A DNA stretch of 64,000 nucleotides from assembly GCA_022749755.1 (NCBI GenBank), contig CM040450.1, forward strand, positions 9,136,913 through 9,200,912. Reading direction: 5' to 3'. Positions 43,500-56,175 of this stretch are shown piece by piece. This stretch comes from Azadirachta indica (Eukaryota; Streptophyta; Magnoliopsida; Sapindales; Meliaceae). Position numbers and translations under genes: made by a program. The notes below the pieces were generated by a model, which was not told the DNA's origin, made no database searches, and worked only from the letters and a program-made list of their open reading frames with translations. Each line of letters opens with the position of its first letter. The stretch's first letter is position 1.

Positions 43500-46310
43500 T
43501 AATGACCTATTATTTCATGTTATGAGTAAAATAAATAATCATAACTATTGCGTGCCAACCACTACCCACCTGATCATATAAACCCAGCAAGCATAATATA
43601 TAGTTATTATATTCAGTATTTGGTATAGAGGCCTTGTAATTCTAAGAGTAGGGAATAGGCCTTATTTTTATGACCATGACCATCCTCAATGATGATAGTA
43701 TGATGATTGCATGCTTGCGAATGTGAAGGCAGAAAAGTGATTACTCCCTTATCTAATTGTTTTGTCCTAGATGATTAGAAGAGAATTGCAATTGACAAAT
43801 TATGGGTTAATCATGATTGTTAAATTCCCACTATCTAATTATATAATGCATGGGTTTGACTCTAATACCATATGATTGTCAATAAATAACTAATCCCATT
43901 ACAATAACGGACTTTTATAATTCAGCAATATTCCTTTTTGTCGTCATCAACATCCACCAAGCGTCTGTTGAAAGTTCTTACAGGTCAATTATAACATTCT
44001 GCATGACATGCTTGTTATAATTCTGCAATATCTCTTTATGCCAATTTGGGGCAGACTCTTAAGCATTGAAAAAAAAAAAAAGATATCTAGATTCTGTCCC
44101 GAGTCTAAATAAAATTACTGTTGTTTAATCATAAATTAATAATCAAAACTGCTGCTTGTCCTGCATCTGATTTCTCCCTACATCTGTTGTTTATGGCTAG
44201 TATATTACCAGCTTGTTCTTCTGCTGCTTGCTGCATATGTGTTGCTGAAGTTGTTTTTTCCCTGCTACTTCATATCTGCCTGGTGAATACCATTGATGCT
44301 GTTGGTGCCGGTGGTTTGCTACATTACTCTGTTTATTCTTTCTCTGTCGATGGATACTAGGCCTGCTGCTTCTGGCTTTTTCCTACATTCCTACATGTTG
44401 ATGATATTTCTACTGCTGCTTTCTGTTATTAACAAATCAACTTTTACTATATGGATAGGGTTAATATGAGGTAATATTGAAATTTATGCTGCAAATAATG
44501 TGTCAGTGTTTTGTTGGGACATTATTTTAATAGTACATAGGAATTTCTTTGTCTTCTAATAGCAAACTATGATTTAAATGATCTGTTGAGAAGTCTCAAT
44601 CTATTATAAGCCATTGCTTCTAATCATGATATCAGTTAAGACTTTGGCAAAATCCTTGATGTTTGGTATTTAGATCCTTCTTTTTGTTTTCCTCTTTTTC
44701 ATTTTTCTTTTTGGGATAAGTCCTTATTTGGTGACCATCATAATGATTTGGTGACATTGGCCTTCCATTCTTTTGGTATCAAGTTACGTAATGCTTATAA
44801 TTTGTATTTAATGCATTATCTGATCTTTCTTTGTGCTTAGTCTTGTGTTATAGGGAGATCAGCATAGATCCTAGTTTCTTGTCATCTTGACTCTCCCTAC
44901 TGGATCCTGGTTTGCTCTATTTTGATAGCTTATGTTCAGGGTAGCTGGGAAGACCGTGTTATGAGAATGGGAAGTTGTTAAAGAGAAAAAATACTTTCAC
45001 TAAGTTTATTGCAAGTGTTCATTATTTAATAGAAGTCATATGCCCCTGTTGATAATGTGAGTACTAATAACCCTGCATCATCTCTTGAATCTATGTTCAA
45101 TGTCCTTATTTTAACTACTAAGCTATTGGCTCTTGGTCCTGCTTGAATTAAAGTCATCATTTTTGTTATGCTTTTGCACTAACATATGAGTTATTTTATG
45201 TAGGTTACAGCTCAGATTGTCCTAACATTCTTATCACAGCTGGTTTGAATGGTAAGAATAAACTCAATCTTTTGAATTTTTGGCTACATTTGCAGAGCAT
45301 CTGTTATAAATTATGTAAGAATAGTGTCCCCCAAAATAAATTCTGTAAGCTCTGTAAATTGCTTAAAATCATCTGTTACACATATTAACCCCAGAATTTA
45401 TGTGAAAATAACTTCTGTTATAAGTTCAGTATATAATTTATGCTAAAAATTATGCATGCATGTACGTCTCTTATGTGTACTCATTGTATTTACTTGCATC
45501 AAAGATGTTGAAGTGAATTGTAAAAGTTAATGAATTTTCTCTCCTTTTTTTACCCCTTAATTCTTAGAAATCGCTCTTTTCTAATGACTATCTATTTATT
45601 TTATAATGTAGGCCATATGGTTTCAAATAAGCTTAACTTAGACTTCTGGTATTAGAATTTTGCCAATAATTTGTACTCAAATAAAATTTTAAGCAATCAA
45701 ATTTGCATTTAAAGTGGTTTATTCTTTTTCATTATAATAAAATTTCTAAAACTCTTTGTTAAATATTGAATATAACTGTTATTTTTTGTTTTCTTTATCA
45801 ACACAACTTTCTCATAGCTCGCTCTTCATCCTAAATGCTCCAATTGTTGTTTTGTTGTTGGAAGAAAGTTAACCTTTATAGGGACTATTATGTTAGTTTG
45901 TCCTATTATGCCCAAGGACTAGTGGAGAATGTATTTATGAGGGGAAAATTCCATAATCAGGGTAATATGAGTTCTGGGAATTTCAAATAAATGAACTAAT
46001 TTTTTTTTTGGACTAATGTATACACAGGTTATAATAATGCATAATTTGCATTATGCTTATTGATGTGAGTATTTATAATTTTTGATATGTGCATATTAGA
46101 TTATCTTAGTGGCTTCTGATTTTGTATAGATTATTTTCGTTCCCCTGTTATTGTTTTTTGATTCTTTGCCAATAATATTCGGTCCAGTTTTGTACTTGCA
46201 TTTTTTCTTTTGCTTTCGTTTTGTCCGGAAGTGAAGGAAGATTGTGGGATTCCTTGATTGGAAATAAGAAATATATGTGATGTCTGTATGAAGTAGTTTT
46301 ATATTTGGGC
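43500..46310. other. moderately AT-rich region, possibly transcribed
   Basis: The composition (many TGCT and CTTG words, 44150-45250) is closer to plant introns or untranslated exons than to the AT-rich intergenic DNA. A 79-codon ORF at 44121-44360 has no known motif. Nothing firm can be annotated. Confidence 0.35.
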
Positions 46311-46953
46311 TCAGAATTGAATTGTAGAGGGGTTCATAATACTTGTTGAATCGTATATTGAATTATACATACATATATTTTTAATGTTTAATATACAATA
46401 CGGGATATTTTCAGCTTTATATTTAGATTTATTGACAATTATCACAAATAACTTCAATTTTTGTAAGGTTATTACTATTATCCTAAATTTTTTTAAATAA
46501 TAAAATAACACATGTATTCTTACTGCACTTAATATTACGGGTGTATGTAAAGGGGAAAATGATTCTATGCAATAACAAAATAAAATTAATCTTATATATG
46601 CAGTTAGTAATGCATATTTTGTTAGAAAAATAAATTAATTTTATCATAAAATTAAGTTAAATTTATCAAAGTTGAATTGGATAATATATCAAAATAGTTC
46701 GTGTGTAAAATTAATTAATTAATTATTTTATTTATTAATTAAATGATTAATTGATGTTATTATTATATCATGTATTGTATATATTTAATTTTATTATTAT
46801 ATTTTTTTTTGCCTTAAGTAAAATATCAAATGATCAATTAGTATTTTTACAAACATCAATTCATTTATTGTTCTTAATTAAGTAATTAATTAATTTTATA
46901 TGTGTGTTAATTTTGACATGATATATCGTGTAATATAAAAACACTAATTATGC

Positions 46954-46992
<39 letters not shown>

Positions 46993-48465
46993 TAATGGAA
47001 TAATAATTTCTTTATTTATTTTATTTTATTAATTATTTTTTCAAGATTTTTTTATTCTTTTTTAAGAGATTATTTTAATTTAATTTCAATTATAATTAAT
47101 TTACTTTTTTTTTTAACAAAATATATATTATTAACTAAATATATAGGGTTAATTTTGTTTTTTATTGCATATATTTTTTTGTCTTTGCACTCATAGTGTT
47201 TACTATAACAAAGAGAAATGTGTCATTTCATAACTTTTAGGGACACTACTGATAACTTTTCAGAAATCGAGATTATTTGTGATTGTCAATAAATTTACAT
47301 ATAAAGAAATTGTTATTGCTCAATTTTTATTATTGTATTGTTATTAATTTCAATAAATAAATAGGGTTATTATTATTAACAATTGAATTAAATTTTAATT
47401 TTTTATTTAAAAATTATTTATTGATACTATTATTGTTTAGTAAACAACTAGTAACACTATATAAATCTAACTCTAATATTACAAACACATCAAGAAATAT
47501 AATAGAATTAGAAATCATTAATATCTTTTTTGTGAGAGTGCATTTTCATACCATAGTTTCAATAAATTATTGATACTTTAGGGACAGTTAATGCTGATAT
47601 TTTTATTTGTTATATTCTATTTAATGTTACTAGTTATTGGTTGGGGTTACTATATTATTTGTAATTAGTATTAATAAAGTATATCATCAATGCTAAGGAT
47701 CAATCAACAATGACCATTTTTCTTACAATGGAAAGAAAAAGTTCTTATGGAAACCATCGTTGAAGAGTTATTTTGGCAAGGGAAAAATGAGGTCATTCGT
47801 TAAGAAATGTTGTAAATATGTGTCCTATATATTTAAAATAATTTATTCTTTTACACTCATGTACATTTACATATATATATATAATTACTATTAATAAAAG
47901 GACTGATGGGTCACTAAAGTATTGTCAAATGTACATTTGAATTCTAATAATTTATTTACTTACTCATCTAAGTCTTATTTATTGCCAGTGCATGCTTAGA
48001 ATATATTGCCATTACATTGCGTGTTTTCGTTAGTATTGTGGGTTCAAAATTTCTCGATCTATATAGTGATGCTATTAATTTTAAGAAATGAGTGAAAAAC
48101 TTAATATTTATTCTAATAAGGTTTTATTCAATATAATGAGAGTTAAATATATAATTTTCAAAATATTGAGATTAAAATATATATCAAAATATATTTTAAA
48201 GACTCAACAGTCATTTTCCTAATAATATAACATTTTCACATCAGTTTTTACATATTTTTATTAGCCTTTTGATCAAATGTTTATGGAGAGTGGAGATTGA
48301 ATGTAATAAAATACAATAAATATTTTGTATTTTTTAATTAACATTTTTTATGTCTTTTAAATTTCTCATTTCTTTCTTCTTATCTGGTAATTCTTAAATC
48401 CCTCTTTTATTTTATTTTTTTTATCTTCTATATTACAACTCATCTCTCTTCAAATATTTTTTTAA
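46311..48465. other. AT-rich intergenic region
   Basis: No gene is recognised. It includes an (AAT)n microsatellite at about 46961-46987 and a short TA run at about 47871-47883. Confidence 0.6.
46960..46997. repeat. (AAT)n microsatellite
   Basis: About nine uninterrupted TAA/AAT units followed by an imperfect continuation. Confidence 0.9.
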
Positions 48466-48467
48466 TT

Positions 48468-49545
48468 TTATGGAATATGCCCTCTTAACTTTTGGAGAAA
48501 GAGTTAATACCTTCAATGTTTTTAGAGAGTATTAAATACCCTTTGAGTTTTGAGAAAATTAGAAGATACTCCTTTAAATTTAACTTTCGTTTAGTTTGCC
48601 CTATTAAAATATTATCATTTTTGTCCCTAAAATAATCAAAATAATAAAATAGAATTTACTTTTTCTCGTTATTAATAATATAGTCTCCATTATTTCTAAT
48701 ATATTTGAGACTAACATGTTAAACTTAAAAAGATTTATTATTTTTTAAAACTTTTGAAATAAATATATTATTTATTTAAATTATAATTTATTTTTTTTGT
48801 TTTACTTAAAAATTTTTCCTTTTCTTTTTAATATTCTATAATTGCCCATAACCCATTTTTTCCTTGCAAATTTACATTTCTTTCCACTGATTGTTAATAT
48901 TTTAATTTGAATAAAAATTTTAGTATCTTTTCAAGAGTCAAGAGAATGTATAAAAATATATAAATAAGTTGAGGTAAACTTACATAAGTATTTTATAATA
49001 AAAAAAGATAATAATAAATTATAATATGTAAATTAAATTAAATTTATTATTGTGTTCATAATAAATTATATTTAAAGATTGATATTATTGTGTCAATAAT
49101 ATAAATTTTTAAATATATATTAAATAAAATATTATACATGTTTTCTTTAAAAAATTTTATAATCAACACATACTAAATTATTGCTAAGAAAGTTAAAAAA
49201 AAAAAAGAAGATTAGGAGGATTTTACTATATAGTTAAATAAATAATATTTTATTTTTAAGTTTAACATTATAATCTCAAATATATTACAAAATGATCGGG
49301 ACTAAATTGTCAATAATGAAAAATATATATTTTATATTTTTATTTTGATTAACTATAAAATTAAAATGATAATATTATAACAGGTTAAATTAACCGAAAT
49401 TTAAATTCTTGAGGTAGGTTCTTATTTTTTCGAAACTCAAAGGGTATCCGTCTATTTTTTAAAAAATCAAGGGGTATCAATACTCTCTAAAATCTTAGAG
49501 GGGTATTTGCTTTTTTACTAAAAGTTAGAGGAGTATATCATAATA
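48468..49545. mobile_element. fold-back element with inverted arms of about 280-300 bp
   Basis: The left arm starts TTATGGAATATGCCCTCTTAAC (48466 on) and runs to about 48750. The right arm (about 49235-49545) is its reverse complement with moderate divergence. Matching blocks are CCTCT-AACTTTT, TTTTAGAGAGTATT-A-ACCC, CTTTGAGTTT-GA and AATATATTTGAGA-TA--ATGTTAAACTTAAAAA. The middle of about 480 bp is AT-rich without coding sequence. Such long imperfect inverted arms fit a non-autonomous Mutator-like or foldback element. A target duplication was not clearly found; AATTTTA near both ends is only suggestive. Confidence 0.75.
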
Positions 49546-50362
49546 TCTCTAATTTTAATTACCATTTATATGTTAAAACTAAAAAATTTATTATTTTCTA
49601 AATATATATTAAGAAGTTTGAAATTTTAGATTTTGTTATTTTATAAAAAGACACACATGAAGCAACAACAATAGTAATAATAGTAATAGAATTGTTCAAT
49701 CTTTTTACATACTTTAATTAAATGCATGAAAGTAAATTTATTGCAAATTCAAATTTTACAACCAAACTTTACATTCATTCTCATGAATTTTTTTTTGTAA
49801 TATTTATGAATTATAATAATTTTTAAAGTTTTTAAGTAAATTATACAATTAATTAAAATAACCAATTTTTATTTAAATTTTTAAGTTTTTCAATTTACAT
49901 GTCATAATTAAAATGAAAAGATATAATGAGGAGAGAAAACATAGAATAGAAAAGAGAAATTTTACAAATTACCAAGTAAGAAAGAAAAAAGAGACTTAAA
50001 AAACATAAAAAAATCTTAATTAATGAATAAAAATATTTATTATATTTTATTATATTCAATCTTCACCTTCTATATATCTATATATCGCTAATATAAGGGC
50101 TAATAAAAATATGTAAAAATGTACGTAATCTTAAAGGCTTGGTGACCCCTTGCAGTAGTGTTTCAAAACCAGATGGGGAAGCAAATAAAATAATGCCCTA
50201 AACTACTCCGGCCATCTGGAGTCAATAGTATATCTTAATGTTTTGTCAATACACACTGAATGCTTAGCCATATATTAAATCACTATCTCGCCCAACAATT
50301 AAATATCAGCACATATGATCGTCTGTCTAAACACTAATCAACAACTTTTTTATATTTACTCA

Positions 50363-50646
50363 TGTTAAGTCATATGTTGACCAAGTCTTGATAATTTTAA
50401 TTATTATTTATTGTTTCCAGAGTCTTTAGGCGTTAGTGGACTAATGCTTTAGTTATTTTTTAGTTGCTATTCCCATGTCAAACATGGGTTTATTTTAGGT
50501 GTCCATCATTACACGACGTGTAATGTAGCTCAGTGTGTAATTGCCTTTATAAAGGCCAAGTACAAATGGATTAGTTAATTCAGCCAAAAGCTTTTATTGT
50601 CTCCCTTATCTATCTTATCTTTTTTGACTTTGCTTAGTTTGTATCA
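50363..50646 (+). repeat. 5' LTR of the copia element
   Basis: 284 bp, TG...CA. The TATA-like box is weak. A CATTACACGACGTGTAATG palindrome lies in the middle (about 50508-50526) and is partly kept in the 3' LTR. Confidence 0.95.
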
Positions 50647-50647
50647 G

Positions 50648-50660
50648 TGGTATCAGAGCC
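50648..50660 (+). other. primer-binding site (initiator-Met tRNA)
   Basis: TGGTATCAGAGCC begins one base after the 5' LTR and is a perfect copy of the copia initiator-Met site. Confidence 0.95.
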
Positions 50661-50722
50661 GTTGGGAGAGAGTAAAAGCTATCGCTTTCTTTCTTATTAG
50701 TTTGCAGAAGAAAAAGTTGAAC

Positions 50723-51280
50723 ATGGCACTAGAGAGTTTACTCACTTTGATGGTCATTATGGCCATTGGAGCATGTTGATAGAAAACTTCCTAAGATCTA
50801 AAGAATATTGGGATGTCATTGAAGCTAGAATGGCAAAAGTAGCGATAGGCAAAGTATTGACAAATATACAAAGGGCAGAGTTAGAAGGACAAAAGTTGAA
50901 AGATCTTAAAGCCAAAAATTATTTCCTCCAAGCTATTGATCACTCAATCTTGGTGAAAATTCTTAGCAAAGAAACCTCCAAACAGATATGGGATTCCATG
51001 AAGAAGAAATATAAGTGAACAATAAAAGTGATCGTCAGCAACTTCAAACTCTTCGGAGTGAATTTGAAACACTACACATGAAATTGGGAGAGTCAGTTAC
51101 AAATTATTTTTCAAGAACGATGGCAATTGCAAACAAGATGCGGATTCACAGAGAGGGGTTGGAGGATATTACTATAATCGAGAAAATTCTTCGATCAATG
51201 ACGACAAAATTCAATTATGTTGTTTGTACTATTGAAGAACTAAAAAACCTTGATGAACTTTCAATTGATGAATAGCAAGG
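50723..51280 (+). pseudogene. copia gag (DUF4219/UBN2)
   Basis: The gag start (FDGHYGHWSMLIENFLRSKE) is in a different frame from the first ATG at 50723, so a frameshift lies near the start. It continues with EYWDVIE, then KAKNYFLQAID and KQIWDSMKKKYK to a stop at 51018. The next frame (51015-51275) holds the rest of UBN2 (LRSEFETLHMKLGESVTNYF, MRIHREGLED). The order and spacing match intact copia gag apart from the frame breaks. Confidence 0.88.
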
Positions 51281-51599
51281 TTCTTTATTGGTTCATGAGC
51301 AAAAATTAAACAAACAAGACCAGCGAAGAAAGAGGAGAAAACTTTGAAGGCTTAAGAGGAGATAGAGGACGAGGTAGAGGCAGAGGCAGAGGCTGCAGCA
51401 ATCACATGTGTGGAGATAAGAAGGTGTTTTCTGACTTGGATGAATCGTTCCATAACATTGCCAAGTTTGGTGATAACTCCACAATTTCAATTATGGGAAA
51501 AGAAAGGGTAACTATTCAAATTAAGGGAAGTTCCACCCAGAATATCAATAATATTTTTTTGATCCATATTTAAAGACTAATTTGCTTAGTGTGGGTTAG

Positions 51600-52420
51600 T
51601 TGTAAGGAAAGGGGTACAAGATTTCTATCAAAGACGGGATGTCAAATTCAAGATGCAAAGTGGGGCTTTTAATCGCTCAAGTTCACATGATGGCGAATCA
51701 TATGTTTTCGCTTTATCTCCACAATAACACCCATGCATGCTTCTCAGTAAAATTGAAGGATGCAACGTGGCTATGGCATTTTTGCTATGGTCACCTGAAC
51801 TTTGGTGGATTGAAGACTTTACAGCAGAAAAATATTGTGATTATTCTTCTAGAGATTACTACTCCTTCTAAAGTTATGTGAAGAATGTGTGGTTGGTAAA
51901 CAATATCGAACTCCTTTCTAAAAAGAAAAATCATGAAAGGCAAAATAAGAGTTACTGTTGATTCATTTAGATCTTTCTGGACTCATTAAATCTATTAGCT
52001 TTGAAGCTCATAGCCTATTATTTTAATGATAATAAACATTAATATTTGTAACTAATTAAATTCTTTTTGTAACGTTTATTGTGATATTTTTAGTATGAAG
52101 AATTGGAATAATTGTAAAGATTCAAAAAAACATTCAAAATCAAAACATTCAAGAAAAGTATAATGGAATCTCTTGAACAAATTGAAAGATAATCATGGTA
52201 GTGAATACAACTCACATGAATTTGTATATTTTTGTGAGACGCATGGAATGAAAAAAACAACTTACAATAGCCTATACACCACAACAAAATAGAGTTTTAG
52301 AGAGGAAAAGCCGTACAATCATGAACATAGTGTGAAGTATACTAGCAAGAAGTGGTATTCCAAAAAATTTTGGTCTGAAGCAGTTCTTAGAACATTCATA
52401 TTCTGAACAGAAGTCTTACT
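51600..52420 (+). pseudogene. copia GAG-pre-integrase and integrase remnant
   Basis: The 51639-51900 part carries ATWLWHFCYGHLNFGGLKTL, the His-rich pre-integrase zinc finger. Later pieces (GSEYNSHEF-like at about 52198, then RKSRTIMNIV at about 52306, FWSEAV-like at about 52370) mark the integrase core in broken frames. Large parts are missing or unreadable. Confidence 0.75.
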
Positions 52421-52639
52421 TTTGCTGTTCAAAATATGATGCTAGAAGAAGCTTAGAGGGGACGAAGACCAGTAGTAGATCATTTCATAATTTTTGGGTG
52501 TATTGCTTATGCCTATATTCTAGATGAGAAGAGAATGAAGTTAGATGACAAAGGTAAAAAACATGTATTTTAGTGTTAGTGACTAATCAAAAGCTTATAA
52601 GCTTTATAATCGTATCACTAAGAAAATTGTTATTAGTTG

Positions 52640-54030
52640 TATGTTATTTTTTATGAAAAAAGAACCTGGTCATGGAATGAGAATGATGTTCGACAACATA
52701 TTCCAGTAGATTTTGATGGTGATGAAGAGAAAAGGCAACAACCCATGGAGACAATACGCAACAACTAGCCTCTCAAAATCCTCCCATAAATGAAGCAGTT
52801 GCATAACTAAGGCCTCAACGACAAAGGAAAAGGTTTACATGGATGATTGATTATGAGGTAACTGATTTTGAACGAGTCAAAAGAGGACCATTCACATATT
52901 TTGCTCTATTTTTAGATTGTGATCTTGTAGCTTTCAAAGATGTTGTGAAAGAAACAAAATGGCGTAAGGCTATGGATGCAAAAATTGCATCTATTGAGAA
53001 AAAACAACACATAGGAGTTGACAAAGCTTCCGAAAGGGCAAAAGAGAATTGGTGTCAAATGAGTGTACAAAACAAAATTGAAGGAGAATGGCGAGATCGA
53101 CAAGTACAGGGCATGCTTAGTAGCTAAAGGCTATAAGCAAGAATTCGGTGTAGACTATAAATAAGTGTTTGCTTTTATTGCAAGACGTGACACAATTAGA
53201 TTGTTGATTGCATTGGCAGCATAAAACTCATGGCATATATTTCAATTAGATGTGAAATCAACATTTTTACATAAAGACTTGGAAGAATAAGTATTTATCG
53301 GTCAACCTCCTGGTTATGTGAAATTTGAGAATGAGCATAAAGTGTATAAATTAGAAAAAGCTTCATATGGACTAAAACAAGCTCCACATGCCCGGTACAA
53401 TTGAATTGATGCTTATTTTTTGAAAAGGTTTTCAAAAATGCCCATATGAACATAGACTTTGTATAAAAATTGGAGAAAAGGAGAAAATGTTGATGGTTTG
53501 CTTCAAAAATGTCTTTGATTTTGTCATGTTTGACAAATTTAAGGAATCCATGATGGTTGAATTTGATATTCTGATCTTGGAATGATGCGTTATTTCCTTG
53601 GAATAGAAGTTGTGCAATCTGCTGTGGAAACTTCATTTGTCAAAAGAAGTTTGTGTAAGAAATTTTAGATAAGTTTGGAACGAAGAATTGTAATTTCGTA
53701 CAAACTCCAACCGAGGTTGGTTTGAAGCTAACCAAAGATTTTGAAGGAAGGAAGATTAACAATACCTTTTACAAGCAAACTGTAGGATGCTTGATGCATT
53801 TGACTATAACAAGACCTGACATAATATGCTGTGAGTCTTATTAGTAGATACATGGAATGTCCAACTAAACTTCATCTTTTTGCTGCAAAAAGAATTTTTC
53901 GGTACTTGCAAGATATTATTGACTTACGGGGTATTTTATAAAGAAGGAGAAAAATCATATTTGATTGGTTTTACTGACAGTGATTATGCTACAGCTTTAG
54001 ATGATCAGAAAAACACTTCACGATAAGTTT
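52640..54030 (+). pseudogene. copia reverse transcriptase remnant and start of RNase H
   Basis: Signatures in order: EPGHGMRMMF-type linker, WRKAMDAKIASIEKK (about 52960-53005), the QLDVKSTFLH-like segment (about 53240), VFIGQPPGYVKFENEHKVYK (about 53290-53345) and LEKASYGLKQAPHARY (about 53350-53400). The YVDD box near 53490-53520 is not intact (NVFDF context). RPDI and the RNase H start (DSDYATALDDQKNTS, about 53980-54018) follow, where the nested CACTA element interrupts the frame. Confidence 0.82.
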
Positions 54031-55007
54031 TCACTACTACAATATTATATATTTAAGACAATTAAAAAGTACTTTAAATAATTTTATAGCATAGTTTTTA
54101 ATGTAATGCAAACAATCCTCTCTCAACGAATCTTAGAATGTCATTAATTTAAGAAAACAATTTTTATCCGTATTCAAAAGTACAAGAGAATAGTTTTTAC
54201 TTGTATTCTCATTTTTGAAAATATAACAAAATAATTTTTTAAATGAGACAAAAATGTTCGAATTCTTGCACTATACAATTTTAAATAAAATAGAAATATT
54301 CGAACCTTTGCACTGTGGGTGGAGTATAAGAATTTTAATCAATAGGTCAAATTGAGCAATACTACTATATTTTACAGTATTAATATATATAGTACGTGTA
54401 AATATTAGATTTATATTAAATGCAACCAACTCTATATTTAAATAAATATTATATATTTGTAGTGTTTCTTAATTTTTTAAAAAGAAATTTTGATAGAGAA
54501 ATTAATATTTGTTAATGTTGTACTAAAATAATATTTTTTGTAAAAAACTAAATAAAAATAAAACTAATAATTAAAAACAGTTTTCCATTTAAAATTAAAT
54601 AGGTCATTTAATAAAACTTATCTTTTTTTTTTTAAGAAAAAGAAGACAGTTTAAAACCTATTTTTTATTTTTTAAAATTAACGTCAGTTTTAATAAAACT
54701 GTTGTCTAGATATTAAAAAAAAGAAGGCAGTTTAAAAATTATTTTCTATTTCTAAAAAATAAAAATAGTTTCAATAAAACTGTCCTCTAAAAATTATAAA
54801 AGAAATGCAATTTAAAACCCGTCTTCTATTTTTTAGAATTAAAGTTAGTTTTATTAAAATTGTTTTCTAAATATATGATTTAGAAGACATTTATATATAT
54901 AATTTTATTTTGTTTATAAATAAAGACAATTTTTTTATAAACTATTTTAAAAGATGACAGTTATTTTTTACTTAACGTGCTTTTTTAATTATTTTGTAGT
55001 AGTGTTT
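54029..55007. mobile_element. nested CACTA-type (En/Spm-like) non-autonomous transposon
   Basis: The element of about 973 bp (54032-55004) begins CACTACTACAA and ends TTGTAGTAGTG, a perfect 11-bp terminal inverted repeat. It is flanked by TTT on both sides (54029-54031 and 55005-55007), the 3-bp target duplication of CACTA elements. Removing it rejoins the copia RNase H reading (DQKNTS...VF, then TMGLFLGHQ). Inside, a GAAG-CAGTTTAAAACC-(A)TTTT-TATTTTTTA unit and its inverse AGTTTTAATAAAACT recur at about 54640-54880, fitting subterminal transposase-binding repeats. No transposase is encoded. Confidence 0.9.
54640..54895 (+). repeat. subterminal repeat cluster of the CACTA element
   Basis: Three imperfect units of about 65-75 bp start near 54646, 54723 and 54798. 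Each contains CAGTTTAAAA, TTTT-TATTTTT-AAAATTAA and CAGTTTTAATAAAACTG-like palindromes. The units can pair with each other, so a transcript would fold strongly. Confidence 0.75.
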
Positions 55008-55400
55008 GATACTATGGGGTTGTTTCTTGGTCATCAAAGAAGCAATCAATTGTCACCTTATCAACTATTGAGGCTGAATTAGTTGCTGCAACATCATATG
55101 CATGTCAAGCAATTTGGTTGAAGAAAATTCTTGAAATGCTTCACTTCAAGCAAGAAGAATCTACTATAATTTTTTGTGATAACAGCTAGAAATCCTACTC
55201 TACGTGCATGGAAGAAGAAAGCATAATAATGTAAAATATCATTTCTTAAGAGATCTTCAAAAAGATGGAAAGATTAATCTCTTTTACTGCAGGAATGAAA
55301 ACCAAATTGCTGATATTTTAACCAAAACTATCAAATTGGTTTCATTTTTGAAGCCGAGAAGATTGCTCAGTGACTGCACATTGGAAGATCAAGTTTGAAT
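55008..55400 (+). pseudogene. copia RNase H end
   Basis: It resumes the polyprotein interrupted by the CACTA insert: SSKKQSIVTLSTIEAELVAAT and CQAIWLKKILEM, then RRKHNNVKYHFLRDLQKDGK and NQIADILTKTIK in the 55204-55398 frame. One frame change occurs near 55185. It ends 50 bp before the 3' LTR. Confidence 0.88.
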
Positions 55401-55450
55401 CTACTCTTCAATGTGAATGATTGCAATACATTTCAGTTTAAGGGAGGAAA

Positions 55451-55734
55451 TGTTAAGTCATATTTTGAACAAGTCTTGATAACTGTAATTATGTTTTATT
55501 ATTTCCAGAGTCCTTAGAAGTTAGTGGGGTAATGTTTTAGTTACTTTTTAGTTGCTATTTTCATGTCAAACGTGGGTCTGTTTTAGGTATCCATCATTAC
55601 ACGTTGTGTAATGCAACTCAGAGTGTAACTGCTTTTACGAAGGCCAAGTACGAATGGATTAATTAATTCAGCTGGAAGCTTTTATTGTCTCCCTTATCTG
55701 CCTTGACTTCTTTGACTTTGCCTAGTATGTATCA
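55451..55734 (+). repeat. 3' LTR of the copia element
   Basis: 284 bp, the same length as the 5' LTR and about 86 percent identical by eye. It is preceded by the polypurine tract AAGGGAGGAA (55440-55449). Confidence 0.95.
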
Positions 55735-55739
55735 ACTCG

Positions 55740-56175
55740 TACATAGAAACATATACATTTTTCTCTTGCGGATGGATGTTGACATTTTTGTTAAAATCTA
55801 GAAGTTAAATTGCATGGATTATTACCATATGTATATCCATGCAAGTGTACTAATTAAGACATATGATCAAATTATCAATTTGTAATATCAGAATTAATAT
55901 AAATGTTTTACTGTATTGCAAATATTAAGAACATCATAATCTGCATGTTTGCTTGCAGTTGCATTAGCATTAAGCTAGAACCTGAAATTCAGGATGCATA
56001 AGACGATATTATATGCATAAGACGATATTATATACATATATCCTCTTATTGATCATCTGCAGATTAAAAGCTAACAGATGGGCAACGTCATATGAGGTTA
56101 CTTACAGGTTATTGCTAATTAACAATTAAAAACTGCAACTTAGGAACCGCAAGGGAAGCGAATCTATATATTTTT
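55740..56175. other. 3' flank of the GDSL gene
   Basis: No gene is seen. A 19-bp phrase (GCATAAGACGATATTATAT) occurs twice in tandem at 55996-56034. Confidence 0.6.

Larger units (their letters stand above)
50358..55739 (+). mobile_element. full-length Ty1/copia retrotransposon (old), with target-site duplication
   Basis: Both LTRs are present (50363-50646 and 55451-55734, 284 bp each, starting TGTTAAGTCATAT and ending GTATCA). Flanking 5-mers are ACTCA (50358-50362) and ACTCG (55735-55739), a target duplication with one change. A primer-binding site follows the 5' LTR and a purine tract (AAGGGAGGAA) precedes the 3' LTR. By eye the LTRs differ at about 40 of 284 positions (about 14 percent), so the insertion is old. 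The polyprotein is broken by many stops and frame changes. A CACTA-type element is nested in its RNase H region. Confidence 0.95.
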
